Part shown: in pieces, positions 13,988 through 22,299 of the stretch
How the letters are laid out: each line of letters starts with the position of its first letter
How positions within the stretch are numbered: position 1 is the first letter of the stretch
Source of the DNA: Burkholderia gladioli
GTDB lineage: Bacteria > Pseudomonadota > Gammaproteobacteria > Burkholderiales > Burkholderiaceae
Assembly (NCBI RefSeq): GCF_000959725.1
Contig: NZ_CP009323.1
Span: forward strand, 3,472,001 to 3,536,000
Length of the DNA stretch: 64,000 nt
Direction of reading: 5' to 3'
Made by a program: the position numbers and the translations under genes
The notes under the pieces: model-generated
What the model saw: only the letters and a program-made list of their open reading frames with translations
The model's database searches: none
What the model was told of the DNA's origin: nothing

Positions 13988-14579
13988 TCACAAGGGATCG
14001 GGACCTGCGTGGCCCGAAGAAGAGGAGCGGCTGCTGCGCGAACACTGGGCGAATCCGGCGCCGATCAAGACCTTCGCACACCTCTTTCCAAAGCGGACGA
14101 TCGGCGCCATTGAGCGGCACGCGCACGACATGGGACTGCCAAGCCGGCGCGCGCTCCGCCGCGAATTCTCTGCCCTGACGACGATGGCGCGCATCAAGGC
14201 TTGTATGCAGGAGAAGCCTGGCACCGTGGCCGACCTCGCTGAGCGCGCGATCGTGTCGCCGCATACGGTCAGGCGCTTTATTTCCGATTTTCGCTCGGAC
14301 ATCTACATCCGCAGGTATGCGCCCCGGGCGGCAAGCGGATATCGAGCTGCCGTTTGGGCGGTGGGGAAAAGGCCGGATGCGCCCAAGCCCGGGCCGGAAC
14401 CACGTGGCGCTGCTGCTGCTCGGTATTACCGCCGCAAGGCAAAAGACCCTGTATGGATGGCTGACATGGCGGCGCGCTTGAGAAAGAGCTACGCGCGTAA
14501 GCGCGGCACCAAGATCCGAAGAGACGCAGCGGCAATCGCGCTCTTCGGCAAGCCGGGGGAGGTGGCCACCACTTCATGA
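13980..14579 (+). CDS. Phage DNA-binding protein with HTH segments (199 aa)
   Basis: Residues of about 10-60 (Trp-Pro-Glu-Glu-Glu-Glu-Arg-Leu-Leu-Arg-Glu-His-Trp to Ile-Glu-Arg-His-Ala) look like a Myb/SANT-like DNA-binding helix bundle, followed by a second helix-turn-helix (Thr-Val-Ala-Asp-Leu-Ala-Glu-Arg-Ala). The rest is basic. I use the GTG at 13980, which overlaps the preceding stop and has GGGGG upstream; a TTG at 13962 is possible. Could be a regulator of late or replication genes. Confidence 0.55.
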   Translation: MANHKGSGPAWPEEEERLLREHWANPAPIKTFAHLFPKRTIGAIERHAHDMGLPSRRALRREFSALTTMARIKACMQEKPGTVADLAERAIVSPHTVRRFISDFRSDIYIRRYAPRAASGYRAAVWAVGKRPDAPKPGPEPRGAAAARYYRRKAKDPVWMADMAARLRKSYARKRGTKIRRDAAAIALFGKPGEVATTS

Positions 14580-14776
14580 GCGACCTCAGACGATGGGAAT
14601 ACGGGGATCCCCTTCGGGTTCTGGAGCGGCGTGAAGGCCAGAACTGTACGGGATGCGCACACAGCCACGCTCGACCAGATCCATTCGGAGGCGTGCATAT
14701 GGTGTGCAAAAAGGGAAGGAAACACGGGAAGCGCTGCCGGCGCTATGAGGAAAAGCGAAATGACCGAAACGATTGA
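14576..14776 (+). CDS. Small Cys-rich phage protein (66 aa)
   Basis: Contains Cys-Thr-Gly-Cys-Ala-His, a further Cys at Val-Cys-Lys-Lys and one at Arg-Cys-Arg-Arg-Tyr, enough to bind one zinc ion, within a basic C-terminal part. It overlaps its neighbours by 4 and 17 bases. Similar short proteins precede the Q-like regulator in several Burkholderia phages. Function unknown. Confidence 0.55.
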   Translation: MSDLRRWEYGDPLRVLERREGQNCTGCAHSHARPDPFGGVHMVCKKGRKHGKRCRRYEEKRNDRND

Positions 14777-15419
14777 AAAACTCTTCCGCACGCCGGAAGC
14801 CGCGATCATCTTCGCGTTCAATTACAGCATGCAGCAGCAGGATCGGCCCGCCATGAACCGGTTGGCGTTTCCCGCCGGTCGCAACGGGCTTGGTCTCTCC
14901 GGGATGGATGGGGCGGGACAGGGCGGCATGATTCTCCGCGAGCTCACAGCGCTGACCGACGCCGAAATGGCGGCGTTATTGGGCCGATACGCGCCCCGGT
15001 CGATTCCCTGTCCTTGCGATCGACCGTGCTGTTCGGGGCACAGGCCCAATCCCGATTGGGAGGGGGCGATCCGCTATCTCGAGCAGGTCGCCGTCGGCCT
15101 GTTTTCGGGCCACATTGTGCATTACCGGCTGCGCCGCAAACTCGTTGAGAAGGCGCTTGGCGTGAAGGTAGAGTTGTCGGCGCTCGCGAAAGAGTGCGGG
15201 ATCAGCGAGAACACCGCCGGCGCTCATTGGAAGGTCATTCGAAGGTGGATTGATGGTGCGCCGGCAAGAAAGGTCGGCAAGACGGCGGCGCGGGGCCGTG
15301 GGGAATACGCTGACGTGGGAGGCGACATATTGCCCGACCAGTCATGTGACGGTCTGCTCTCGTCGGCGCGGAAGAAGGCGGACTCGATTTTGACGGCGCT
15401 TCCCTTCATCGGAGTGTGA
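14760..15419 (+). CDS. Putative late-gene regulator, antitermination Q-like (219 aa)
   Basis: The centre holds a Cys-rich element (Cys-Pro-Cys-Asp-Arg-Pro-Cys-Cys-Ser-Gly-His) that may bind zinc, followed by helices and a helix-turn-helix (Val-Glu-Leu-Ser-Ala-Leu-Ala-Lys-Glu-Cys-Gly-Ile-Ser-Glu-Asn-Thr). It is the last gene before the promoter and terminator that precede the late operon, the position of Q in lambdoid phages. GAGG nine bases upstream supports the ATG at 14760. The class (antiterminator or activator) is inferred from location and the terminators that follow. Confidence 0.6.
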   Translation: MTETIEKLFRTPEAAIIFAFNYSMQQQDRPAMNRLAFPAGRNGLGLSGMDGAGQGGMILRELTALTDAEMAALLGRYAPRSIPCPCDRPCCSGHRPNPDWEGAIRYLEQVAVGLFSGHIVHYRLRRKLVEKALGVKVELSALAKECGISENTAGAHWKVIRRWIDGAPARKVGKTAARGRGEYADVGGDILPDQSCDGLLSSARKKADSILTALPFIGV

Positions 15420-15434
15420 CGCAGCAGGAACTTG

Positions 15435-15463
15435 TTGACACTTGGGATTTTCGACCTCAATAT
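15435..15463 (+). promoter_or_regulatory. Late promoter pR'-like
   Basis: A perfect TTGACA (15435-15440) is followed after 17 bases by CAATAT (15458-15463). RNA would start near 15470 and meet a strong terminator about 30 bases later, which is the arrangement of a Q-controlled late promoter. Confidence 0.55.
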
Positions 15464-15499
15464 AGCGACCAATCTGACACTGTGTATTGGTGCGACCAG

Positions 15500-15530
15500 A
15501 GCCCCGGCGGGTAACCGCGCGGGGCTTTTT
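15500..15530 (+). terminator. Leader terminator tR'-like
   Basis: AGCCCCG near 15500 pairs with CGGGGCT, followed by a T-run to 15530. It lies between the promoter at 15435 and the first late gene, so late transcription must read through it. Confidence 0.7.
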
Positions 15531-15607
15531 CATTGGTTCGCCCGGTTTCTCCACGTGTCTTTGAGAACGAATATTCGCGCCGGCGGCGCGCTCCAGTAAG
15601 GTGTGCG

Positions 15608-15853
15608 ATGAGCAGATCCAGGTCGAAGGCCGTGGCCTCACAGGAGCCGCGGCTCAGTACGAACGTGATCGTGCGATCACCGTTTTTTCCGAAACCTGTC
15701 GCTGGCTTGATCGTCGAAGTGTTCGACGATGATGAGGATGAAGTCGCGGTCTATGTATTTCCTCCCGGTCGCGAGCCAATGTCGATTCCCGCGATTCTTT
15801 TCTTCGCTCAAGAGCCCGACGCCGATGTTCGTTCGGCTGCGTGGCCGGCATGA
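15608..15853 (+). CDS. Small phage hypothetical protein (81 aa)
   Basis: A short beta-rich protein with an acidic run (Phe-Asp-Asp-Asp-Glu-Asp-Glu) and no membrane segment. AAGGTG before the ATG is its ribosome binding site. It is the first gene after the leader terminator and overlaps the next gene by four bases. Not recognised. Confidence 0.5.
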   Translation: MSRSRSKAVASQEPRLSTNVIVRSPFFPKPVAGLIVEVFDDDEDEVAVYVFPPGREPMSIPAILFFAQEPDADVRSAAWPA

Positions 15854-16530
15854 TGTCGATTAGCGTTCGCTCGAACGTGAAAGAGTTTGAGCGCGAAATC
15901 GATAGGCGTTTCCGCAAGCAAATGCCGTTTGCCGTTGCGACGGCCCTCAACAAGACCGCGGCTCGAGTAGGCGAAGCGGAGACGGAGAACATCCGTCAGA
16001 CTTTTGAACATCCGACACCCTTTACGCAGAAGTCAGTCGGCGTGCGTCGCGCGCGCAAGTCCGCGCCAATCGCGATCGTATTCATGAAAGACATTGCCGC
16101 CTCGTATTTACTGCCTTACGAAGTAGGTGGTGTCCACAAGCTGAACAGCCGAGCGCTGCTTAACCCGAAAGACATCAAGCTAAACCAATACGGTCAGCTT
16201 TCACGCGGAACGCTTGCGGCCCTGCGCAATCGTCCGGACATATTCATCGGCGCAGTGAAAACGGCCAACGGCACGATCAATGGCGTGTGGCAACGCCCGA
16301 CCGACACGAAGCGCGTGACGTATCTCAATGCGCGTGGGAAGCGGCTTGGCAAGCTCAATAAAGTAGGCCCTGATGGGCGAGGTCACCTCAAGCTACTGAT
16401 CCGCTTCGGTGACGCTCTTCCGGTGAAGAAGCATTTGAATTGGGGACGCACGGCCTCGCAGGTCGTCTCTCGCTGGTTCGACCGCGATCTCGCCGAGGCC
16501 TTCGCCGCTGCGAAGTTGACAGCTAGGTGA
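15850..16530 (+). CDS. GpZ-like minor tail/head-tail protein (226 aa)
   Basis: The N-terminal helix (Val-Lys-Glu-Phe-Glu-Arg-Glu-Ile-Asp-Arg-Arg-Phe) and the segment Ala-Thr-Ala-Leu-Asn-Lys-Thr-Ala are characteristic of the prophage minor tail protein Z (GPZ)-type family, which helps make the tail fit for head joining in lambda. Finding it before the terminase rather than in the tail operon is unusual for lambda but occurs in other Burkholderia prophages. ATG at 15850 or 15853; both overlap the previous stop. Confidence 0.55.
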   Translation: MMSISVRSNVKEFEREIDRRFRKQMPFAVATALNKTAARVGEAETENIRQTFEHPTPFTQKSVGVRRARKSAPIAIVFMKDIAASYLLPYEVGGVHKLNSRALLNPKDIKLNQYGQLSRGTLAALRNRPDIFIGAVKTANGTINGVWQRPTDTKRVTYLNARGKRLGKLNKVGPDGRGHLKLLIRFGDALPVKKHLNWGRTASQVVSRWFDRDLAEAFAAAKLTAR

Positions 16531-16554
16531 AAGGAAAGTGACGGATCGGGGGCC

Positions 16555-16645
16555 GGGCCGGTCCTGCACCGGAATGGTGCGGGTCCTTCCTGAGGGGGGG
16601 CGAAAACGCGGGCATTGCGCGCGCCCGTTTTTCCCGTTCCATTGA
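16555..16645 (+). other. Candidate cos nick region
   Basis: The stretch has an 8-bp stem (CCTGCACC with GGTGCGGG), a CCTTCCTGAGGG segment of partial dyad symmetry, then a G-run and a GC hairpin before a T-run. It lies directly before the terminase small subunit gene and its repeated CGTTACACC sites, where lambda has cosN. The GpA-type terminase supports cos packaging. The exact nick sites cannot be read from this window. Confidence 0.4.
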
Positions 16646-16657
16646 GTAAAAAAAAAC

Positions 16658-16775
16658 CGTTACACGTTACACCTATGGCGGCATCAAACGCAGCGCAAAG
16701 CCCCGCAGCGTCTGGGAAGCGTGGTGTAACGACGGGAGGCGGAAAAACGCGCGGGAAGGCGCAAGCCGTTACACC
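16658..16775 (+). repeat. Repeated CGTTACAC(C) sites, candidate terminase binding (cosB)
   Basis: Copies lie at 16658-16665 and 16665-16673 (tandem, 7-bp step), 16723-16731 (inverted) and 16767-16775. Four copies of a 8-9-base word within 118 bases, around the start of the Nu1-like gene, resemble the R1-R3 sites bound by lambda terminase small subunit. Confidence 0.55.
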
Positions 16776-17379
16776 GGTGGGCAGCGACGGGATGATCGGG
16801 AAGGCGGCGCTTTGCGAAGCGTTGGGCTGGACGCGGCCGAAGTTGGATCGTCGGCTCGAGAGCGACGAGAAGTTTCCGATCGCGCAGCGCGGCACGCGCG
16901 CCGGCGGATGGGCTTTCGATCTCGCTACAGTGCGCGCTTATCTGGAAAGCGGATCGCGCACTCCGGCGGCGACATCGGTGCCGGCGGTGCCCTCGCACTT
17001 TGATCAGCGCAGCGATCCGCACGCCTCAGGCAATCCGTACCCCGGAGCGAAATACTCTGTTGTGCCGCCACCCGGCGTTGAGCCAGTCGTGCACTCAGGC
17101 GAACAGACCGCGCGCCAGCGGCGCGACATGGTGCAGGCCGAGATCCTCGAGGACAAGCTGCGCCGTGATCGCGGCGAGCTTGTGCAGGCCGAGGTAATGC
17201 GCCAGGTGATCACGAAGATGCTGGTGCACCTCGGCAAGGGCCTCGACCGCCTGGCCGACCAGGTAGTCGACAAGCTCGGGCTGCCGGAGTCGAATGCGGA
17301 TGAAATCCGCGATCTGACGGACGACCTTCGCGCGACGATGGTCGACGAACTGAACGTGTTGCTGGGCCCCGATGCTTGA
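16675..17379 (+). CDS. Terminase small subunit, Nu1/DUF1441-like (234 aa)
   Basis: Residues of about 38-90 (Ile-Gly-Lys-Ala-Ala-Leu-Cys-Glu-Ala-Leu-Gly-Trp-Thr-Arg) are a winged helix like that of lambda Nu1, which recognises cos. The C-terminal half (Glu-Ile-Leu-Glu-Asp-Lys-Leu-Arg-Arg-Asp-Arg-Gly) is helical, as in DUF1441. It binds phage DNA and recruits the large subunit. The start is uncertain: the ATG at 16675 has a poor ribosome binding site and follows a CGTTACACC site by one base; a TTG at 16615 is too far from GAGGGGGG. Eight-base overlap with the large subunit gene. Confidence 0.75.
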   Translation: MAASNAAQSPAASGKRGVTTGGGKTRGKAQAVTPVGSDGMIGKAALCEALGWTRPKLDRRLESDEKFPIAQRGTRAGGWAFDLATVRAYLESGSRTPAATSVPAVPSHFDQRSDPHASGNPYPGAKYSVVPPPGVEPVVHSGEQTARQRRDMVQAEILEDKLRRDRGELVQAEVMRQVITKMLVHLGKGLDRLADQVVDKLGLPESNADEIRDLTDDLRATMVDELNVLLGPDA

Positions 17380-19465
17380 GAACGCTTACGCAGACGCCTA
17401 CCAGATCGCGCGCGAGGCGCTAGCGGCATTTATCCCGCCAAAGCGTGAAACAGTGGCGCAATACGCAGCGATGAATCGCCGCTTGTCGAATCAAGGTGGT
17501 GGGTTCGTTGGGCGCTGGCACCACGAGAAAGCGCCGTATCTCGTCGCTCCGATGGAGATGCTGACGCGGCTCGACTATCTGACGACCGTCGTCGTTGGTC
17601 CGGGCCAGTCTGGTAAGACGGAGATCGCGCAGAACTGGCTTCTCAAGGCGGTTGCCAACGATCCAGGCGACATGCTCTGGTACATGCAGACGGATCCTGG
17701 GGTAGAGGCGTTCGTCAAGAGCCGGATCAACATGCAGATCAGAAGTCACGCCGAGATGGCGATGAAGCTCGGGTCGAGGCCGGTCGATGATTCGCTTCAC
17801 TTCAAGATGTTCGATGCGATGCGCGTCGAGTTTCTTTCGGCTAATGACAACAATCTGATCAATAAGTCGGCGCCACGCATCGTTGCCGACGAGGTCGACG
17901 CATATCCGGAGTCTCTCGGCGACATCAAGGCCGTGCTGGACGTTCGGCGCCAGACGTTCGGGCGTCAATCGATGCTGCTCGCGATGAGTCACCCTGACCG
18001 CGCGCGCGGGATGGTGCCGGAGCGTGACTGGACCGCCGGCATCATGGCACTGTACGGCGACAGCGACAGGCGTGTCTGGTACTGGCCGTGTCCGCACTGC
18101 GGTGCATGGTCGAGCCCGGTACCGATCGCCGCGCGATACATGGTTCTGCATTATCAGGACGACTGGAGCCTCGACGAGATTCAAGAAAAGGCTCGCTTGG
18201 TCTGTCCGGTGAACGGGTGCCTGATCGAAGACCGCGAGCGCCGTGCGATGAACCTCGCCGCGTATCGGTCACCGTTCGGCGGTTGGGTAGGCGACGGACA
18301 GGAGATATCGCAGGAAGGTGTCGTGACCGGCGAGCTGGTGGCGCGCGACAGTGCCGGCTTTTGGATCGTCGGCGCCATGTCGCCATTCATTCTCGGCGGC
18401 ATTGGCGGCCTCGCCCGCGCGAAAGCGAAAGCCGAGCGCGAGTATGAGGTCGACGGCGACGACAAGACTCTCCGTCAGGTCATCGCCAAGCAATGGGGAT
18501 TTCTGTACACGCCCAAGCGTGGTACGGGCTCGATCGACGCGAACGTGCTCGCCGAGCGCGCCGAGGCGGCGCTCAAGCTGGCAGAAGTGCCAGAAGGCGT
18601 TCGCTTCTTGACCGCCGGCGTCGACGCGAATGGCGGCCGCTTCGAGTGGCTGGTTCGCGGTTGGGGCGTCAACGGTGAGAGTTGGGTGATCGATAAAGGC
18701 CGGCTGCTTGGCGATCCCGCGACGAATGCTGACGACTGGGACCAACTCCTCGAGCTTATCAATCGAACCTACCCACTGTCGGACGGTAGCCGTCGACGCA
18801 TGCCGATACGTGCTTTCGGTTTCGATAGCGGTGGTGAAGCGGGGGTTACGCAGCAGGCGTATTCCGCGTGGCGCCGCTGGAGGAAGATCGACGGCGTTGT
18901 GCGGCTGATCGGCAAGATCGCCGGGCGCGACGCGTGGACGGTTTTGCCGACGAAGGGCGCGAGCGCGCTGCTCGCGCAAAGGCTGGTCGTGACATACCCG
19001 GACACTGCGCGTAAATCGAACCGCGCGGCAGCCGGCGGCACCGTTCCCGTAGCTCAGTTCAATCCGAACAGCTTCAAGGACGATCTATCCGGCCAGTTGC
19101 AAAAAGCAGACGTCGGCGAGTGGTATGTGCACTTCCCGTATGCATTGCGGTCTCCCGAAGAACCTCACCTCTGGTTCGAGCAGTTGACTGCTGAGACCCG
19201 CATGAAGAACGGTAGGTGGGAAAAATCCATCAAGAGCCGGCGTAACGAAGCGCTCGACCTGATGGTGCTCACGCACGTGATGGCGCACCTGCATGGTCTT
19301 GCCCAGATCGACTGGGCCAAGCCGCCATCATGGGCGGCCCCCTGGGACACGAATTCAACGCTCATCGCGGGACCCCCCGCTGTTGCGCCTGGCGCGCCAC
19401 TGGCGGCGCCTACGCCCGGCACCGCGTCGCAGAAGTCGAAATCAGCAGTTCACCGTTTCCGCTAA
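17372..19465 (+). CDS. Terminase large subunit, GpA family (697 aa)
   Basis: Packaging motor ATPase and nuclease. The Walker A is the GPGQSGKTE segment near residues 76-84; a Trp-Cys-Pro-His-Cys-Gly zinc-ribbon-like segment is near 240; the nuclease half has Gly-Val-Asp-Ala-Asn-Gly and Ala-Phe-Gly-Phe-Asp-Ser-Gly motifs. Length fits lambda gpA (about 640). GpA-type enzymes cut cos sites, in agreement with the candidate cos region upstream. Confidence 0.92.
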   Translation: MLENAYADAYQIAREALAAFIPPKRETVAQYAAMNRRLSNQGGGFVGRWHHEKAPYLVAPMEMLTRLDYLTTVVVGPGQSGKTEIAQNWLLKAVANDPGDMLWYMQTDPGVEAFVKSRINMQIRSHAEMAMKLGSRPVDDSLHFKMFDAMRVEFLSANDNNLINKSAPRIVADEVDAYPESLGDIKAVLDVRRQTFGRQSMLLAMSHPDRARGMVPERDWTAGIMALYGDSDRRVWYWPCPHCGAWSSPVPIAARYMVLHYQDDWSLDEIQEKARLVCPVNGCLIEDRERRAMNLAAYRSPFGGWVGDGQEISQEGVVTGELVARDSAGFWIVGAMSPFILGGIGGLARAKAKAEREYEVDGDDKTLRQVIAKQWGFLYTPKRGTGSIDANVLAERAEAALKLAEVPEGVRFLTAGVDANGGRFEWLVRGWGVNGESWVIDKGRLLGDPATNADDWDQLLELINRTYPLSDGSRRRMPIRAFGFDSGGEAGVTQQAYSAWRRWRKIDGVVRLIGKIAGRDAWTVLPTKGASALLAQRLVVTYPDTARKSNRAAAGGTVPVAQFNPNSFKDDLSGQLQKADVGEWYVHFPYALRSPEEPHLWFEQLTAETRMKNGRWEKSIKSRRNEALDLMVLTHVMAHLHGLAQIDWAKPPSWAAPWDTNSTLIAGPPAVAPGAPLAAPTPGTASQKSKSAVHRFR

Positions 19466-19470
19466 ATCCT

Positions 19471-19740
19471 ATGGCCACTACCGATCTAAGCTCGCCGTAT
19501 TACGGCATGAGCGACGCGCAGCTGCAGGCCGCGCTCGTCGCTGCGCAGCAGGCCTATATCGATCTGCGAACGGGGAAGAAGTTGGTCACCGTCTCCTACG
19601 CTCAGGGCGGCGGCGCGCGTAGCGCGACATTCCAGCAAACCGACATGGCGAACCTGCGCATGCTTATCGCCGAGCTGCAGCAGGCGCTCAATCCTGGCGT
19701 GCGCCTGAATCGCCGTCGCTACATCACGCCGGTATTCTGA
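19471..19740 (+). CDS. Head-tail joining protein gpW-like (89 aa)
   Basis: The segment from Ser-Asp-Ala-Gln-Leu-Gln-Ala-Ala-Leu-Val-Ala-Ala-Gln-Gln-Ala through Gly-Lys-Lys-Leu-Val-Thr-Val-Ser-Tyr and the helix with Leu-Arg-Met-Leu-Ile-Ala-Glu-Leu matches the gpW fold (helix-hairpin-helix). It lies between terminase and portal, as in lambda, and completes the head after packaging. One-base overlap with the portal gene. Confidence 0.82.
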   Translation: MATTDLSSPYYGMSDAQLQAALVAAQQAYIDLRTGKKLVTVSYAQGGGARSATFQQTDMANLRMLIAELQQALNPGVRLNRRRYITPVF

Positions 19741-21392
19741 TGAGCAAAGAGATCACGCTCGTCGACGCCGGTGGCAACCCGATCCGTCGTGCACGTGCCG
19801 ACTACCCCGACGGCATGCCGCTGCGAAGCCAGGTCGGTGCGTCGTTCTTCCCCTACCAGGCTGCGGAATGGCAGACGCAGGAGATGGGGGCATGGCTGCC
19901 ATGGATTCGCTCGCCGGATGCTGAGATCACCCAATTCCGCGACCGGATGGTTGCGCGTTCGCGCGATCAGGTGCGCAACGACGGTCGGTCGAGCGGCGGC
20001 ATTACCCGGATCCTCGATAGCGCGATCGGTGCTTCGCTCCGCCTATCCGCAGCCCCCGACTATCGGGCATTGCGCCTCATCAGCGGGGCAAACTTCGATA
20101 TCCAGTGGGCTAAGGAATTCGCCAGCGCCGCGGAGGCGCGCTGGCGCATGTTCTCGAACGACCTTGGCCGCTACAACGACGTGTCGAGACAGCTTACTGT
20201 TTCCCAGCAGTTGCGCCTTGCACTTCGTCACAAACTGATCGATGGTGAAGACCTGGTCGTGAACTACTGGAAGCCCGAGCGCGTCGGCCGCGGTGCTGCC
20301 CAATACGCGACCTGCTTTCTCGTCGTGGATCCGGATCGCCTGTCGAATCCGATGCAGATGCTGGATACGAAGCATCTGCGAGGCGGGGTGGAGGTAGACG
20401 ACGACGGCGTGCCGATCGCGTATCACATTCGCCGGGCGCACCAGAACGACTGGTACAACGCAGTCGAAAGCATGGAATGGGAGCGCGTCGAAAGGGAAGA
20501 CGATGACGGCTGGCGTCGGGTGATTCACGACTATGACCGTGATCGCGCGGGACAGAACCGCGGAATAGGCGTGTTCATTCCCGTGCTTGCGCACGCGAAG
20601 ATGCTCGCGCGCTACTACGGCATCGAGTTGCAGGCCGCGGCCCTTGCTGCATCGATCGGCACATACGTAACCAGTCCGTATGACCCCGCTGAAGTTCAGG
20701 ATGCAGTCGCCGGCGATCATGAGCTCAAGTTCTACCAGAGCTTGCGAAAAGAGTGGAACGACGAGCGGCCGGCTATGTTCAACGGCGTGCGCGTGCCGGC
20801 GCTTGCCCCCGGCGAGAAAATCGAGGCAGTTGCGTCTGACCATCCTCATAACGGCTTTACGGAATTCGTCCACGAGATGCAGGGATGCGTGGCATCCGCC
20901 CTCGGCGTCCCGATCGAGCAGGTGACGCAGGATTGGTCGAGGAGCAACTATTCGAACATGCGCGGCTCGATGCTCGAGGGATGGAAGACGTTGATCCGCC
21001 GGCGGCTCGACTTTTCCGCCGGGACTGCGACACCGATGTATGCAGTGTGGCTCCGGGAGTCGATGGAGAACGATGAACTGCCGCTGCCGAAGGGCGCGCC
21101 GGACTTTATCGAGGCCGCCACTGCCTACGCTGCCTGTTCATGGCTCGGGCCCGCACGTGGCTGGGTGGATCCAGTAAAAGAGCCGCAGGGTTCCATCCTC
21201 AAGATGGACGCGGCGCTTACGACGCTCAAGCAGGAAGCCGCCGAACAAGGGCTGGACTGGGAAGAAGTAATCGACCAGCGGCAGATCGAAATTGAAGCTT
21301 TCAAGAAACGCGGCATGCCTCTGCCCGAATGGGGCGGCGGCGAAGTTGCGTCGCGCACCGATGAACCTCCCGAAGAGCCGAAGGCTGCATGA
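19740..21392 (+). CDS. Portal protein, lambda gpB family (550 aa)
   Basis: Forms the dodecameric ring through which DNA enters the head. The Ala-Arg-Asp-like N-terminal region (Arg-Asp-Gln-Val-Arg-Asn-Asp-Gly-Arg-Ser-Ser-Gly) and the Asp-Trp-Ser-Arg-Ser-Asn-Tyr-Ser segment near residue 400 are classic for lambda-type portals. Length is close to gpB (533). It overlaps both neighbours (gpW-like and protease genes). Confidence 0.92.
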   Translation: MSKEITLVDAGGNPIRRARADYPDGMPLRSQVGASFFPYQAAEWQTQEMGAWLPWIRSPDAEITQFRDRMVARSRDQVRNDGRSSGGITRILDSAIGASLRLSAAPDYRALRLISGANFDIQWAKEFASAAEARWRMFSNDLGRYNDVSRQLTVSQQLRLALRHKLIDGEDLVVNYWKPERVGRGAAQYATCFLVVDPDRLSNPMQMLDTKHLRGGVEVDDDGVPIAYHIRRAHQNDWYNAVESMEWERVEREDDDGWRRVIHDYDRDRAGQNRGIGVFIPVLAHAKMLARYYGIELQAAALAASIGTYVTSPYDPAEVQDAVAGDHELKFYQSLRKEWNDERPAMFNGVRVPALAPGEKIEAVASDHPHNGFTEFVHEMQGCVASALGVPIEQVTQDWSRSNYSNMRGSMLEGWKTLIRRRLDFSAGTATPMYAVWLRESMENDELPLPKGAPDFIEAATAYAACSWLGPARGWVDPVKEPQGSILKMDAALTTLKQEAAEQGLDWEEVIDQRQIEIEAFKKRGMPLPEWGGGEVASRTDEPPEEPKAA

Positions 21393-22273
21393 TTAACTAT
21401 CCCCATCTGGCCACGCGACTTTTCAATGTGCCGATTGCGATCCTGCCGCACAAGGCTGAAGTCGTCATGGCGGCGCTTGCTGACCGCTTCGGCATCTCGC
21501 ATCTCTTTCGCGGTGATGGATCGGCGCTTGAGCTGGCGAACGGCGGCGCGCGTGCCTTTCTCGACGAAGAGGACGACAGCGAGGAAGCGCAATACAAGCC
21601 CTACGACGTAGCGCAAGGCGTTGCGCGAATCCCGATTGAAGGAACGCTCGTGCACAAGCTCGGGACGCTCGAACCATATTCCGGCATGACTGGGTATGAC
21701 GGGATCCGCGCGCTGCTGAGCATGGCACTTGGCGATCCGGACGTGCGCGCGATCATGCTCGATATCGATTCGCCAGGCGGCGAGGTGGCGGGATGCTTCG
21801 ACTTGGTCGACGCGATCTACAACGCACGTGGACGTAAGCCGATTTGGGCTGTGCTCACCGAGAGCGCCTATTCGGCCGCCTACGCGATCGCGAGTGCGGC
21901 AGATAGGATCATCGTGCCGCGCACTGGTGGCACTGGCAGCGTCGGCGTGATCTGCATGCACGTCGACATGTCGCAAGCGCTTTCGAAGGCAGGGATCAAT
22001 GTCACACTCATCCACTACGGCGCGAAGAAAGCCGATGGCAATGAGTTCAATCCGCTGTCGAAGGACGCGTTGTCCCGCTTCCAATCCGACGTCGACAAAA
22101 TGGGCGAGATCTTCGTCAAGACCGTCGCCCGCAACCGCGATCTCAAGACGGCCCTCGTGCGCGACACGGAGGCCGGCACTTTCCTCGGCGCTGCTGGCGT
22201 CGAAATTGGTTTCGCCGATGCTGTCATGGCACCGGACGAGGCCTTCGCTTCCCTGCTCGACGAGCTGGGCTGA
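21389..22273 (+). CDS. Capsid maturation protease, S49/gpC type (294 aa)
   Basis: A SppA-like serine protease that processes portal or scaffold during head assembly. Ser162 in Ala-Tyr-Ser-Ala-Ala-Tyr is the nucleophile, and a lysine in Gly-Ala-Lys-Lys (213 or 214) is the general base; Ser-Pro-Gly-Gly is at 128-131. In lambda the C-terminal part of gpC is the scaffold; here the scaffold-like part is a separate gene after 26 bases. Confidence 0.9.
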   Translation: MINYPHLATRLFNVPIAILPHKAEVVMAALADRFGISHLFRGDGSALELANGGARAFLDEEDDSEEAQYKPYDVAQGVARIPIEGTLVHKLGTLEPYSGMTGYDGIRALLSMALGDPDVRAIMLDIDSPGGEVAGCFDLVDAIYNARGRKPIWAVLTESAYSAAYAIASAADRIIVPRTGGTGSVGVICMHVDMSQALSKAGINVTLIHYGAKKADGNEFNPLSKDALSRFQSDVDKMGEIFVKTVARNRDLKTALVRDTEAGTFLGAAGVEIGFADAVMAPDEAFASLLDELG

Positions 22274-22299
22274 TTCTTCCCACCATCAGGGTAAATCCA

